The notes under the pieces: model-generated
Told to the model about the DNA's origin: nothing
Seen by the model: only the letters and a program-made list of their open reading frames with translations
Databases searched by the model: none
Made by a program: the position numbers and the translations under genes
DNA from: Chryseobacterium sp. HSC-36S06
Lineage (GTDB): Bacteria > Bacteroidota > Bacteroidia > Flavobacteriales > Weeksellaceae
Direction: 5' to 3'
Assembly: GCF_024171485.1 (NCBI RefSeq)
Contig: NZ_JALJZX010000002.1
Span: 124,001-188,000, forward strand
DNA length: 64,000 nucleotides
Part shown: positions 42,375-51,305 of the stretch, piece by piece
Numbering within the stretch: position 1 is the stretch's first letter
Layout: every line of letters starts with the position of its first letter

Positions 42375-42411
42375 ATTTGCGCCAATAAAATTTATACAAA
42401 GCAATCAAATT

Positions 42412-43221
42412 ATGTTACAGCAAACTATTGAAAATATCTGGGATAACCGTGAACTTTTAAAAGACGAAGAAAGCCAGAAATCCATCCGTGAGGTAATCCG
42501 TCAGCTGGATCTGGGTGAACTTCGTGTTGCGGAACCTACTGAAAACGGCTGGAAGGTGAACGAATGGGTAAAGAAAGCCGTGGTAATGTATTTCCCGATC
42601 CAAAAAATGGAAACCATTGAGGTTGGACCATTCGAATTTCACGACAAAATGCCTTTAAAGAGAAATTACGCTGAAAAAGGAGTGCGTGTTGTTCCTCATG
42701 CTGTAGCAAGAGAAGGTGCGTTCATTGCATCCGGAGTAATTCTGATGCCTTCTTACGTGAATATTGGTGCGTATGTAGATTCCGGAACCATGGTGGATAC
42801 CTGGGCTACTGTTGGCAGCTGCGCACAAATCGGAAAAGATGTGCATTTGAGCGGTGGTGTTGGAATTGGCGGTGTTTTAGAACCACTGCAAGCGGCACCA
42901 GTAATTATAGAAGACAATGTTTTTGTGGGTTCTAGATGTATTGTTGTAGAAGGCGTTCATGTAGAGAAAGAAGCAGTTTTGGGCGCGAATGTTGTGCTTA
43001 CTGCTTCCACCAAAATCATCGACGTTACCGGACCTGAACCTGTTGAAATTAAAGGGAGAGTTCCGGCGCGTTCTGTAGTAATTCCCGGAAGTTATACCAA
43101 GCAGTTCCCGGCTGGCGAATATCAGGTTCCTTGTGCTTTAATCATTGGGCAGCGTAAAGAATCTACCGACAAAAAAACATCTCTGAACGATGCTTTAAGG
43201 GAAAATAATGTCTCCGTATAA
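42412..43221 (+). CDS. dapD: 2,3,4,5-tetrahydropyridine-2,6-dicarboxylate N-succinyltransferase
   Basis: DapD succinylates tetrahydrodipicolinate in the lysine and meso-diaminopimelate pathway. The 269-residue trimeric left-handed beta-helix protein has the expected hexapeptide repeats (ASGVILMPSYVNIGAYV near 104-120, GKDVHLSGGVGIGGV near 142-156, EDNVFVGSRCIVVEGV near 167-182). The N-terminal alpha domain precedes them. The adjacency to a peptidoglycan hydrolase and two glycosyltransferases may reflect a cell-envelope theme. Confidence 0.95.
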   Translation: MLQQTIENIWDNRELLKDEESQKSIREVIRQLDLGELRVAEPTENGWKVNEWVKKAVVMYFPIQKMETIEVGPFEFHDKMPLKRNYAEKGVRVVPHAVAREGAFIASGVILMPSYVNIGAYVDSGTMVDTWATVGSCAQIGKDVHLSGGVGIGGVLEPLQAAPVIIEDNVFVGSRCIVVEGVHVEKEAVLGANVVLTASTKIIDVTGPEPVEIKGRVPARSVVIPGSYTKQFPAGEYQVPCALIIGQRKESTDKKTSLNDALRENNVSV

Positions 43222-43232
43222 TTTCTTTCAAC

Positions 43233-43898
43233 ATGAGTATTCCGAAAAATATTTTTCAGACTTTTAAAACTAAAAAATTGCCATTGATTACCAGATGGCA
43301 TATTTGGAATATGAAAAGGATGAATCCTGAATATCAATATTATCTTTATGATGATAATGATATTCAGGTTTTTTTTCAGGAAAATTTTTCCTCAGAATAT
43401 TTAAAAGCGTATAATCAGTTGACGATTGGTGCAGCGAAAGCTGATTTTTTTCGGTATGCTATCCTTTATATAAACGGAGGAATTTATTTGGATATTGACA
43501 GTGGAATGTCTAAACCGTTGCGAAAACTTATTTTACCAACCGATGTCGCTTTAATAAGTGCAGAAAGACACATTGGGTTGTATTGTCAGTGGGGCCTGAT
43601 TTTCGATAAGGGTCATCCGTTTCTTAAGAAAACTTTGGAGCAGGTTTTAGAAAATATCCAGCTGCACAAATTTCCAAATGATGTACACGCCACCACTGGT
43701 CCCACCGCATTTTCTAAAGCAATAAATGAGTGTCTTGTGGAAAACCCCGATGTTCCTTACCGGATTTTTGATGGTATTGAATACCGAGGCTATTTAAAAT
43801 TCAAGTACAAATTCGGCAAGTTTTTTTTATATTCCAAAAGATCTGAACACTGGAAGAGAAAACAACTGACACAAGATATTATTAAGCCTGCTGAATAA
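43233..43898 (+). CDS. GT32-like glycosyltransferase (DXD sugar-binding)
   Basis: 221 residues, cytoplasmic. The opening IPKNIFQTFKTKKLP and the core GAAKADFFRYAILYINGGIYLDIDSG (first half near 65-80, DXD as LDIDSG near 85-90) identify the Gly_transf_sug/OCH1-like family, which uses nucleotide sugars and a divalent metal. The acceptor is unknown; cell-surface polysaccharide or protein glycosylation is likely. It starts 11 bp after dapD and overlaps the next glycosyltransferase by one base (TAATG), so both are coupled. Confidence 0.85.
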   Translation: MSIPKNIFQTFKTKKLPLITRWHIWNMKRMNPEYQYYLYDDNDIQVFFQENFSSEYLKAYNQLTIGAAKADFFRYAILYINGGIYLDIDSGMSKPLRKLILPTDVALISAERHIGLYCQWGLIFDKGHPFLKKTLEQVLENIQLHKFPNDVHATTGPTAFSKAINECLVENPDVPYRIFDGIEYRGYLKFKYKFGKFFLYSKRSEHWKRKQLTQDIIKPAE

Positions 43899-45001
43899 TG
43901 AAAATTGCATTCGACGGTAAACGTTTTTTCAATAACGGATCGGGGCTGGGGAATTATTCCCGGGATCTGGTTCGGATTTTAGCGATTTATTTTCCTGAAA
44001 ATCGATACATTCTTTTCAATAAAAATCAATCAGAAAGAGGAAAGGAGATTTTAAATCTCCCAAATCTCTCGTTCAGAGTAGTATCAAAAGGAAACCTTTC
44101 AAGGCAGTTTAAGATGGGAAAGGACGCTCAAAATGCAGATGCTGATATTTTCCACGGACTTTCAGGCGAGCTTCCTCTAAAATGGAATAATAAGTCCATA
44201 AAAAAAGTGGTCACCATTCATGATTTGATTTTCCTGAGATTTCCGCAATATTACAGTTTTTTCGACCGCAAAATTCATTTTTGGAAATTCGGGAAAGCTT
44301 CGGAACAGGCAGATTTGATCATTGCAATTTCTGAGCAGACCAAACGCGATATCATTAAGTACCTGAAAGTACCTGAAAGCAAAATTCGTGTTGTTTACCA
44401 GGGTTGTCATCAGTCATTTAAAGAAATTCAGTCTCCTGAATTTTTAAATTCAGTAAAAGAAAAATTTAACCTTCCAGAAAAGTTTGTCCTAAATGTCGGA
44501 ACCATTGAGGAAAGAAAGAATCTTTTGAATATTGTAAAAGCAATTAACGGAACAGAAATTCCGTTGGTTGTCATTGGAAAAAAGACCAAATATTTCAATA
44601 AAGTTCAGAAATTCATTAAGAAAAATAAACTGCTTAACCAAGTTATTTTCCTTGAAAATGTTTCGATGGAAGAATTGGCTGCAATCTATAAGCTTTCTAA
44701 AATTTTTGTATATCCGAGTTTTTTCGAAGGTTTCGGGATTCCTGTGATAGAAGCGCTTTTCTCGGGAACTGCTGTAATTACAGGCAATACCAGTTCTCTT
44801 CCGGAAGCTGGCGGTCCTGAGTCACTTTACGTCAATCCGTATCAAATGGAAGACCTTAAGTCAAAAATTTTATTTCTCTGGAATAATAAAGCAGAACGGA
44901 AAAGGCGTGCAGAAAAAGGTTTAGAATATGTTCAAAGATTCACCGATGAAAATATTGCCAGGGAGTTGATGAATGTTTATAGCGAAGTTTTGAGGTGTTA
45001 A
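43898..45001 (+). CDS. GT4 family glycosyltransferase
   Basis: A 367-residue GT-B enzyme. N-terminal half: KIAFDGKRFFNNGSGLGNYSR; DIFHGLSGELP near 87; VVTIHDLIFLRFP near 107. C-terminal half: VLNVGTIEERKNLLNIVKA near 197 and the nucleotide-sugar motif FVYPSFFEGFGIPVIEAL near 269-286 (E-x7-E). Typical of enzymes building surface glycans. It is translationally coupled to the GT32-like gene, suggesting sequential sugar additions on the same glycan. Confidence 0.9.
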   Translation: MKIAFDGKRFFNNGSGLGNYSRDLVRILAIYFPENRYILFNKNQSERGKEILNLPNLSFRVVSKGNLSRQFKMGKDAQNADADIFHGLSGELPLKWNNKSIKKVVTIHDLIFLRFPQYYSFFDRKIHFWKFGKASEQADLIIAISEQTKRDIIKYLKVPESKIRVVYQGCHQSFKEIQSPEFLNSVKEKFNLPEKFVLNVGTIEERKNLLNIVKAINGTEIPLVVIGKKTKYFNKVQKFIKKNKLLNQVIFLENVSMEELAAIYKLSKIFVYPSFFEGFGIPVIEALFSGTAVITGNTSSLPEAGGPESLYVNPYQMEDLKSKILFLWNNKAERKRRAEKGLEYVQRFTDENIARELMNVYSEVLRC

Positions 45002-45028
45002 ATAACTTAAGTTATTCATTCCCTTTAA

Positions 45029-46204
45029 CTATTTTGAAATGACGATTTTCTTAGTCAGTTTCTGGTCCTCAACTGTCATCGTTCCGAAATAAATTCCGTT
45101 GGAAAGTTTAGAAACATCAATTTTTTTTGAGTTTTCATATTGGATGAGAAGTTTTCCTGACAGGTCAGTAATGCTGAATGAAAAGTCCTTTAAGTTCGTA
45201 TTCAGCATTTCAATATTTATTAAATCTGATACCGGGTTCGGATAAATCCGCAAAGACTGCAGCATTTTTTCCGGCGGGCAGTCATTTATTGAAAGGGTAG
45301 TAATGTCTGCAGTCGCGAAATGCTGAACAGCTCCCAAAGCAGCCTTGGTTACATTAAATACGAATACAGGATCCATATTCGCATAAGTATCGCCGGGAGA
45401 ATGCGGTCTGGTACTTTCATTAAATTCATAAAAACCTGTAATTATTTCGCCGTTCGACTGGAAAGGCATGTAATCTGAGCCGTAAGCGTAAGATAAGTTG
45501 GGCTGTAGCGGCGAATAAAGCGAAACACAATTCATCAGTTGTTGGGTAATTGTGTTGGATGAAGCATTGTTTGTTGCAGGATTGTTATTAGTATCGCGCT
45601 CACAGGTGATTTTGTTGTTAACTTCTCCGGCAACACCTCCGACCTGATCAATATTGAAAACAACTTTAATATTCATTTTAGGATTGGTGGCATTTACAAC
45701 GGTATTCACATAATTCTGGCTTCCGCGAAGTCCTTGTTCTTCGCCCGTGAAATTGATGAATTTGATGGAATATTCGGTAGGAACATCTTTTAGGATTCTA
45801 GCCATTTCAAGGATCACCGAAGTTCCGCTTCCGTTATCATTAACACCTGGTCCGGCTATGGTATCGTAATGTCCGCACACAATCACAAAAATATTTGGAT
45901 ATTTAGTCCCGGTTTTAGTCAGAATAAAATTCTTCGTGGTAGCGCCATTATAAGTGAAAGCATTCTCCGAAATCTGAGCGTCTGTATATCCAAACGCAAG
46001 ATATTTATTTTTCAGCCAGAGGAATGTATTATTGTTGTTAGTGCTTCCTGTCGTTTTCACACCTAACGCTGCAAATTCAGTAAGATAGTTGTTGATATTG
46101 GTTTGAGTAATCTGGTTGATTCTGTTTTGATAGGCCTGCACAAAGGTTTGCGCTGAATGGAGCATTGAAATGCATAACGCTGAAAAGATAAAAAGCTTCT
46201 TCAT
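45029..46204 (-). CDS. M28 family zinc aminopeptidase secreted by T9SS
   Basis: 391 residues: signal peptide about 1-18 (LHSAQ), then an M28 peptidase domain. Metal ligands are visible in CGHYDTIAG near 110, GVNDNGSGTSVILEMAR near 120-136, NFTGEEQGLRGS near 151-162 and FNIDQVGG near 182. The last 75 residues are a T9SS type A sorting domain (LRIYPNPVSDLINI, NGIYFGTM, LTKKIVISK). Expected to be exported and to trim external peptides. It converges with the glycosyltransferase gene. Confidence 0.9.
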   Translation of the reverse strand: MKKLFIFSALCISMLHSAQTFVQAYQNRINQITQTNINNYLTEFAALGVKTTGSTNNNNTFLWLKNKYLAFGYTDAQISENAFTYNGATTKNFILTKTGTKYPNIFVIVCGHYDTIAGPGVNDNGSGTSVILEMARILKDVPTEYSIKFINFTGEEQGLRGSQNYVNTVVNATNPKMNIKVVFNIDQVGGVAGEVNNKITCERDTNNNPATNNASSNTITQQLMNCVSLYSPLQPNLSYAYGSDYMPFQSNGEIITGFYEFNESTRPHSPGDTYANMDPVFVFNVTKAALGAVQHFATADITTLSINDCPPEKMLQSLRIYPNPVSDLINIEMLNTNLKDFSFSITDLSGKLLIQYENSKKIDVSKLSNGIYFGTMTVEDQKLTKKIVISK

Positions 46205-46233
46205 TTTATTATAAGTTGGTCAAAACTAATAAA

Positions 46234-46261
46234 AAATCCCATACAATATTGTACGGGATTT
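46234..46261. terminator. terminator between the M28 gene start and rplT end
   Basis: AAATCCC-A-TACAAT and ATTGTA-C-GGGATTT form a long stem with one mismatch; on the minus strand the A-run gives a T-run, so it terminates the thrS-infC-rpmI-rplT transcript just before the M28 promoter. Confidence 0.85.
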
Positions 46262-46287
46262 ATAATTGATAACAAAAAATTTTACAT

Positions 46288-46632
46288 TTATTTGATTTGA
46301 TCTACAACTGCTTTGAAAGCTTCAGGGTGATTCATTGCTAAATCTGCTAAAACTTTTCTGTTCAGTTCGATGTTGTTGCTTTTTAGAGCGCCCATAAATT
46401 GGGAGTAAGACATTCCGTGTTCTCTTGCACCAGCGTTAATACGCGTAATCCAAAGGCTTCTGAAATTTCTTTTTTTCTCTTTTCTACCGCGGTAAGCATA
46501 TTGCATTGCTTTTTGTACGGCGTTTTTAGCTACAGTCCAAACATTTTTTCTTCTACCGAAAAAACCTTTAGCCTGCTTCATTACTTTTTTTCTGCGAGCT
46601 CTGGAAGCTACTGCATTTACTGATCTTGGCAT
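46288..46632 (-). CDS. rplT: 50S ribosomal protein L20
   Basis: A 114-residue, very basic protein that binds 23S rRNA early in 50S assembly. [15 protein letters not shown] at the N-terminus and [20 protein letters not shown] near 25-44 are diagnostic. It is the last gene of the conserved infC-rpmI-rplT cluster, 119 bp after rpmI. That spacer is longer than the others and could hold a control structure, but I found no clear one. Confidence 0.97.
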   Translation of the reverse strand: MPRSVNAVASRARRKKVMKQAKGFFGRRKNVWTVAKNAVQKAMQYAYRGRKEKKRNFRSLWITRINAGAREHGMSYSQFMGALKSNNIELNRKVLADLAMNHPEAFKAVVDQIK

Positions 46633-46751
46633 AATTTACATTGTTTTTTTGAAAAGGGCGGTAATTTATTTCATTACACTTGTATGCTCCGTTTCAGGGT
46701 TAAATTTTCTGAATTTTTTTGAATTCTTATAAACCGGTTGATTTATAAAAA

Positions 46752-46949
46752 CTACTTAATGGCTAATTGACGAAGAACGCTTTTCTCATCCACAGTAGCA
46801 ACGTAAGAAGTTTGCGTAAGATTTCTCTTCTGCTTCGTTTCTTTTTTCGTCAAGATGTGGCTTTTGAAAGCACCTTTTCTTTTAATCTTACCGGTTCCGG
46901 TAAGCTTAAAACGCTTCTTAGCACCTGATTTAGTTTTTAATTTTGGCAT
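46752..46949 (-). CDS. rpmI: 50S ribosomal protein L35
   Basis: A 65-residue basic protein starting [20 protein letters not shown], the standard L35 sequence, with [16 protein letters not shown] in the middle. It lies 59 bp after infC and before rplT, the universal order. Length is normal. Confidence 0.97.
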   Translation of the reverse strand: MPKLKTKSGAKKRFKLTGTGKIKRKGAFKSHILTKKETKQKRNLTQTSYVATVDEKSVLRQLAIK

Positions 46950-47008
46950 TTTTGCTTAATTTTATCTTTTTGTTATCAATATCTTGTTAATGATTTAACT
47001 GATGATGT

Positions 47009-47572
47009 CTATTTCGCCGGCTTTTTCGGGCTCATCATCATAATCATTCTTTTACCTTCTAATTTAGGCAGCTGATCAACTTTTCCTACATGTTCCAGCT
47101 CCTGAGCCAGTTTTAAAAGAAGAATTTCTCCCTGATCCTTGAAGATGATCGAACGGCCTTTGAAGAAAACATAAGTTTTCAGTTTAGATCCCTCCTCCAG
47201 AAATTTTTCAGCATGTTTTTTCTTGAAATCGTAATCGTGATCATCAGTCTGAGGACCGAATCTTATCTCTTTTACAACAACTTTAACCTGCTTGGCCTTT
47301 AATTCTTTGGTCTTTTTTTTCTGCTCGTAAAGGAATTTTTTATAATCCAGAATTCTGGAAATATATGGTTCAGCTTTGTCGGAAATCACCACCAAATCCA
47401 GTTCCTGGTCTTTGGCAATTTCTAATGCTTTCGCTAAAGGATAAACTCCCGGCTCTACGTTATCACCGACCAAACGTACTTCTTTCGCACGGATCTTTTC
47501 ATTGATCTGGTGCAAATCTTCCTGTACGCGCCGCTGTGGGCCTCTACCTCGGTAATTGAATTTCTGTGCTAT
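47009..47572 (-). CDS. infC: translation initiation factor IF-3 with apparent ATA start
   Basis: IF-3 keeps 30S subunits free and checks the initiator codon. Conserved parts are [17 protein letters not shown], the linker [20 protein letters not shown], and the C-terminal domain ending [11 protein letters not shown]. Conserved-looking sequence continues upstream of the TTG at 47515 for 18 codons ([18 protein letters not shown]), with no ATG, GTG or TTG before it; the codon ahead of it is ATA (47570-47572), 23 bp after the thrS stop. I therefore place the start at ATA (187 residues). E. coli infC likewise uses a rare start, AUU, for autoregulation. Confidence 0.85.
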   Translation of the reverse strand: MAQKFNYRGRGPQRRVQEDLHQINEKIRAKEVRLVGDNVEPGVYPLAKALEIAKDQELDLVVISDKAEPYISRILDYKKFLYEQKKKTKELKAKQVKVVVKEIRFGPQTDDHDYDFKKKHAEKFLEEGSKLKTYVFFKGRSIIFKDQGEILLLKLAQELEHVGKVDQLPKLEGKRMIMMMSPKKPAK

Positions 47573-47595
47573 GGTGTTAAATTTTAAAGTTAATT

Positions 47596-49515
47596 TTAAA
47601 TTTTTGATTCTTTTTTGAAGTAAGAAATGAAATCCTCAATGCTCATTGCGCCTAAATCTCCTTCACCTCTTCTTCTAACAGAAATCGTGTTGTTAAGTTC
47701 CTCATTCTCACCTACAACCAGCATGAATGGTAGTTTTTTCAACTCAGCATCACGGATTTTTTTACCCGTTTTCTCATTTCTGTCGTCAATCAAGCCGCAA
47801 ATATCGTGATTTTCCAGCAATTGTGAAACTTTTTTTGCATAATCCACATATTTTTCACTGATGGGCAAAATCGTAAACTGATCCGGAGCGAGCCAAAGCG
47901 GAAAATCTCCGGCTGTGTTTTCCAATAAGATGGCGATGAATCTTTCCATAGAACCGAACGGTGCACGGTGAATCATCACCGGTCTGTGTTTTTCGTTATC
48001 GCTTCCGATGTACCATAAATCAAATCTTTCAGGTAAATTATAATCTACCTGAATGGTTCCCAACTGCCAGCTTCTGCCCAGCGCATCTTTCACCATGAAA
48101 TCTAGTTTAGGACCGTAGAATGCAGCTTCGCCATATTCAACTCGTGTTTTAAGACCTTTTTTCTCGGCTGCCTGAATGATGGCATCCTCAGCTTTTTTCC
48201 AGTTCTCATCAGAACCGATATATTTTTCTTTATTATCCGGATCTCGTAAAGAAATCTGGGTAACAAAATCTTCAAATCCTAAAGATTTGAAAACATACAG
48301 TGTCAAATCAATTACATTTTCGAATTCAGCCAAAAGCTGATCCGGAGTACAGAAAAGGTGCGCATCGTCCTGAGTAAATCCGCGAACTCTTGTTAAACCG
48401 TGCAGTTCCCCGGATTGTTCGTATCTGTAAACGGTTCCGAATTCTGCAAAACGCTTTGGCAGATCTTTGTAAGACCATTGCCCAACTTTGTAGATTTCGC
48501 AGTGATGCGGGCAGTTCATTGGTTTTAACATAAATTCTTCCCCTTCGTTTGGTGTTTTGATGGGCTGAAAACTGTCGGCACCATATTTATCCCAGTGTCC
48601 TGAAGTCACATATAGTTCTTTCGCACCGATATGAGGAGTCATTACGAATTCGTACCCAGATTTTTTCTGTGCTTCCGATAAAAAGTTTTCGAGTTTTTTT
48701 CTGAGCGCGGTTCCTTTTGGTAACCAAAGCGGTAATCCGGCTCCCACTTTTTCCGAGAAGGCAAAAATTCCTAGTTCTTTCCCCAGTTTTCTGTGATCGC
48801 GTCGTTTTGCTTCTTCGAGTCTTTCTAAATATTCGGTTAATTCTTTCTGTTTCGGGAAAGAAATTCCGTAAACTCTGGTAAGTTGTTTGTTTTTCTCATC
48901 GCCTCTCCAGTAAGCACCTGCAGCGTTTAAGATCTTTACTGCTTTTACGATTCCGGTCGCCGGAATATGTCCACCACGGCATAAATCTGTAAAATTATCG
49001 TGAGTACAGAAAGTAATCTCACCATCATTCAGGTTAGTGATGAGTTCGGTTTTATAGGGATTGTCAGCATATTCTTTCAAAGCGTCGGCTTTTGAGACCG
49101 AGTAGAGGCTGAACGTTGCATCTTTCTTTGCGTTCTCGAGCATTTTCTTTTCGATTTTCTCGAAATCTTTTTCCGACAGACTTTCGTCGCCGAAATCTAC
49201 GTCGTAATAAAATCCGCTCTCGATTGCCGGACCAATGGTTAATTTTGCGTTGGGGTAAAATTCCATAATCGCCTGCGCCAATAGGTGAGCAGAGGAGTGC
49301 CAGAATGCTTTTTTCCCCAAATCATCGTTCCAAGTGAGAAGCTGAAGGGTAGAATCTGTGGTTATTGGCGTGGTAATTTCAACCTGGGTTCCGTTTACTA
49401 CAGCGGAAATGGTGTTTCTTGCCAAGCCTTCGCTGATTGATTTTGCTACTTCCAGGGCGCTTACTGCGCTTTCAAATTCTCTGATGCTTCCGTCGGGAAG
49501 AGTGATTTTTACCAT
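47596..49515 (-). CDS. thrS: threonine-tRNA ligase
   Basis: ThrRS charges tRNA-Thr and edits Ser-tRNA-Thr. The 639-residue protein shows the TGS domain (1-62, [12 protein letters not shown]), the editing domain with zinc-like [11 protein letters not shown] near 75-85 and [10 protein letters not shown] near 178, class II motif 2 ([22 protein letters not shown] near 358-379, first part shown) and motif 3 ([15 protein letters not shown] near 518-532), and the C-terminal anticodon-binding domain. It heads the thrS-infC-rpmI-rplT operon. Confidence 0.97.
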   Translation of the reverse strand: MVKITLPDGSIREFESAVSALEVAKSISEGLARNTISAVVNGTQVEITTPITTDSTLQLLTWNDDLGKKAFWHSSAHLLAQAIMEFYPNAKLTIGPAIESGFYYDVDFGDESLSEKDFEKIEKKMLENAKKDATFSLYSVSKADALKEYADNPYKTELITNLNDGEITFCTHDNFTDLCRGGHIPATGIVKAVKILNAAGAYWRGDEKNKQLTRVYGISFPKQKELTEYLERLEEAKRRDHRKLGKELGIFAFSEKVGAGLPLWLPKGTALRKKLENFLSEAQKKSGYEFVMTPHIGAKELYVTSGHWDKYGADSFQPIKTPNEGEEFMLKPMNCPHHCEIYKVGQWSYKDLPKRFAEFGTVYRYEQSGELHGLTRVRGFTQDDAHLFCTPDQLLAEFENVIDLTLYVFKSLGFEDFVTQISLRDPDNKEKYIGSDENWKKAEDAIIQAAEKKGLKTRVEYGEAAFYGPKLDFMVKDALGRSWQLGTIQVDYNLPERFDLWYIGSDNEKHRPVMIHRAPFGSMERFIAILLENTAGDFPLWLAPDQFTILPISEKYVDYAKKVSQLLENHDICGLIDDRNEKTGKKIRDAELKKLPFMLVVGENEELNNTISVRRRGEGDLGAMSIEDFISYFKKESKI

Positions 49516-49524
49516 TGTGAACTA

Positions 49525-49545
49525 CAAATTTAAGTTGCAAAAGTA
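49525..49545 (-). promoter_or_regulatory. two candidate -7 boxes of the thrS operon
   Basis: On the minus strand TAAATTTG (49525-49532) and TACTTTTG (49538-49545) both match TAnnTTTG, 9 and 22 bp before the thrS ATG. Either would give a very short leader, so a T-box type leader RNA is not possible here. Confidence 0.5.
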
Positions 49546-49639
49546 CGGATTTTCTGTGAATTTTTATTTCTGTGGTTTTATAATTCTGAATGTTTTTTGA
49601 CGGTATACAAAAGAACTGTGGAAAAAAACTAAAATTGGA

Positions 49640-49740
49640 TTCTAGCCCCGATTGTAACGGAAATCCTTTTTTTGCGCAGCAAAAAAAGATTGAAGTGGAA
49701 AGCGGGTGGGATTTATAAAAGAAGATATTATTTGTTGCTC
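49640..49740 (-). repeat. dispersed intergenic repeat, copy B
   Basis: Reverse-complement homologue of 40643-40757. On the plus strand it shows direct repeats GATTGTAACGGAAA (49650-49663) and GATTGAAGTGGAAA (49688-49701) flanking a perfect hairpin CTTTTTTTGC-GCA-GCAAAAAAAG (49666-49688). Its outer end GAGCAACAAA (minus strand) starts right after the terminator of the stress-protein gene. Non-coding. Confidence 0.75.
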
Positions 49741-49742
49741 AT

Positions 49743-49776
49743 AAAAAATCCGGCTCCAACAAATGTTGAAACCGGA
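49743..49776 (-). terminator. terminator of the stress-protein gene
   Basis: TCCGG (49749-49753) with CCGGA (49772-49776) and CAACA (49757-49761) with TGTTG (49764-49768) form an interrupted stem; on the minus strand a run of six T follows. Confidence 0.75.
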
Positions 49777-49800
49777 CTGCAAAATTATGAAACGTTGTAT

Positions 49801-50322
49801 TTAAAAAGTGTCGCGACTCCCGAGAGAATCCATATCATTGGACATGCCCCGGTTTCGGAAACTGTAATTTCTGTTGTCATCTGTCATATAAAGATTATTT
49901 TTCGCTTTATTGATGATTCTTGCGCGCTCATCGGAAGATAAATGATTTGCAGAATCAGATTCCCCTGAATATCGGTCTTTTGTAAAATCATTTACATCTA
50001 AGGCTCCCTGTTCGTTCATGATATCACGGGCTTTCTCTGCACGTTCAGCATCATCGGTATATACCGTTACCAGATTGCTTTTGGTTGCAGCATAACTGTA
50101 TTTGTTTTTGGTGGTATCATCATCACTGAAAAGCCAGTTCCAGAATCCACTCGTTTTTTCGTCTTCTTCGTAATCATACCCGAATTCCGGATCGTAATTT
50201 CCGGTAGTTGAGTAGCGGGAGACTTTGTAATCTTCTTTTTCGAATCCGGCATTATCGAGTCTGTCTGATGCCTGGTCGGCTGCTTCGTTGGTTGGGAACA
50301 TTCCCACGATGGTGTAAGGCAT
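49801..50322 (-). CDS. general stress protein (YflT/GsiB-like flavobacterial family)
   Basis: A 173-residue, acidic, hydrophilic protein. The N-terminal domain (PYTIVGMFPTNEAADQASDR near 2-21; later LVTVYTDDAERAEKARDIM near 84-102) resembles the YflT-type heat-induced stress domain with a beta-alpha-beta pattern. The C-terminal 60 residues are rich in Asp, Asn, Ser and Arg and probably disordered. No catalytic motif. Monocistronic, with a terminator. A role in stress is inferred from family only. Confidence 0.6.
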   Translation of the reverse strand: MPYTIVGMFPTNEAADQASDRLDNAGFEKEDYKVSRYSTTGNYDPEFGYDYEEDEKTSGFWNWLFSDDDTTKNKYSYAATKSNLVTVYTDDAERAEKARDIMNEQGALDVNDFTKDRYSGESDSANHLSSDERARIINKAKNNLYMTDDNRNYSFRNRGMSNDMDSLGSRDTF

Positions 50323-50488
50323 AATTCAAAGTTTTAATGTTAATAGTTGTGATTTGGTAAAATGTTGGAATCAAAAACTGTGACATAATACGTTTGGTGT
50401 AAAAACTTTAAAACTATTTAACATAATATATAGAGCGTTGTAACTGCGCTTAACTTTTATTAACAAAGTAGTTAAGACAAGCAAAAAT

Positions 50489-50514
50489 AAAAGCGGAAAT
50501 TAATTTCCGCTTTT
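50489..50514. terminator. terminator overlapping the end of the 60-residue gene
   Basis: AAAAGCGGAAATTAATTTCCGCTTTT is a perfect 26-bp palindrome. Its centre is the TAA stop of the minus-strand gene (50500-50502), so the coding sequence supplies one arm of the hairpin. Confidence 0.85.
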
Positions 50515-50682
50515 ATCAGTATTATCTGTTTTACCGTCTTTATGAAGTTTAGAGGTGTGTTTAATCTCCCGTTCAGCGGTTTCTCCGGAAGTGATTTTTT
50601 CTGAAGAGGCCGGGATGTTGGGAAGATCCTGATTTTGTTTTTTTATTTCTGCCTGTTTTGTTTTGTCTTTATCTTTTTCCAT
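50500..50682 (-). CDS. small hydrophilic protein of unknown function
   Basis: 60 residues, nearly one third Lys, Glu and Asp, no hydrophobic core, probably disordered (MEKDKDKTKQAEIKKQNQD at the start). I do not recognise a family. It is supported as a gene by its position 11 bp after the DUF4230 gene in the same direction, by an ATG start and by a perfect terminator hairpin built on its stop codon. Confidence 0.55.
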   Translation of the reverse strand: MEKDKDKTKQAEIKKQNQDLPNIPASSEKITSGETAEREIKHTSKLHKDGKTDNTDKSGN

Positions 50683-50693
50683 AATTTTTGCTT

Positions 50694-51305
50694 TTAGAAT
50701 TTTGAAGTATCGATTTGACCGGTTTGGTCTTCGATTTTATAATTCAAAGCCTTTGCCAAAACAAATATATTATCAAGATTTTCCAGAAGCTGTTTTCTGC
50801 CTTCGTCGCGGAGGCGGTTTTGGTTTACAGTTTTATAGGCGTTGTCTTTCGCAGATTTTGTAATTTTCTGCAGGTCTTTCTGGTTAAAACGGTCGATAAA
50901 AGAATCATCCATCGACTGAATTTCAACACTCGGGATAATCCGTATTTCAGCATTGGGAAGTTCTTTAATGATGAGCTTTTTGTTTGCCGAATCCACTTCC
51001 AGTTTCATTTTGTTCAGATCATAGGTAACCTGCGCATTTGTTTTGGTGAAGGTGATAAGCTCTTTTTCGATATTGGGAAGCATCCCGCCAAGAAGTTCTG
51101 ATGTGATTTTGGTTTTCTGCATGCTCGAAAAATCCTGTTCCATCACCACCATCTTATTCATTTTCCGGATCTGGTTGGTAATAATGTAGAAATCGTTCTG
51201 AACTTTATCTTCCTGTTTTTTCGTGACTGCATTCCATATTAATACGATGAACAGCACTAAGGCTGCACCTAATACAAAAGGCAGGATTTTTTGGTTCGTT
51301 TTCAA
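50694..51305 (-). CDS. DUF4230 protein, membrane anchored
   Basis: 203 residues with one N-terminal membrane segment (about 7-27) and a periplasmic or cytoplasmic alpha/beta domain. The pattern DFYIITNQIRKMNKMVVMEQ near 38-57 and LPNAEIRIIPSVEIQS near 116-131 matches DUF4230, whose function is unknown. The gene begins exactly one base after the thioredoxin-like gene ends, so the two are cotranscribed, and the small gene at 50500 completes the unit. Confidence 0.78.
   Translation of the reverse strand: MKTNQKILPFVLGAALVLFIVLIWNAVTKKQEDKVQNDFYIITNQIRKMNKMVVMEQDFSSMQKTKITSELLGGMLPNIEKELITFTKTNAQVTYDLNKMKLEVDSANKKLIIKELPNAEIRIIPSVEIQSMDDSFIDRFNQKDLQKITKSAKDNAYKTVNQNRLRDEGRKQLLENLDNIFVLAKALNYKIEDQTGQIDTSKF

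Noticed and set aside
49516-49640. T-box riboswitch upstream of thrS
   Set aside because: The promoter boxes lie only 9-22 bp from the ATG, leaving no room for a leader RNA; T-boxes are also rare outside Firmicutes and Actinobacteria.
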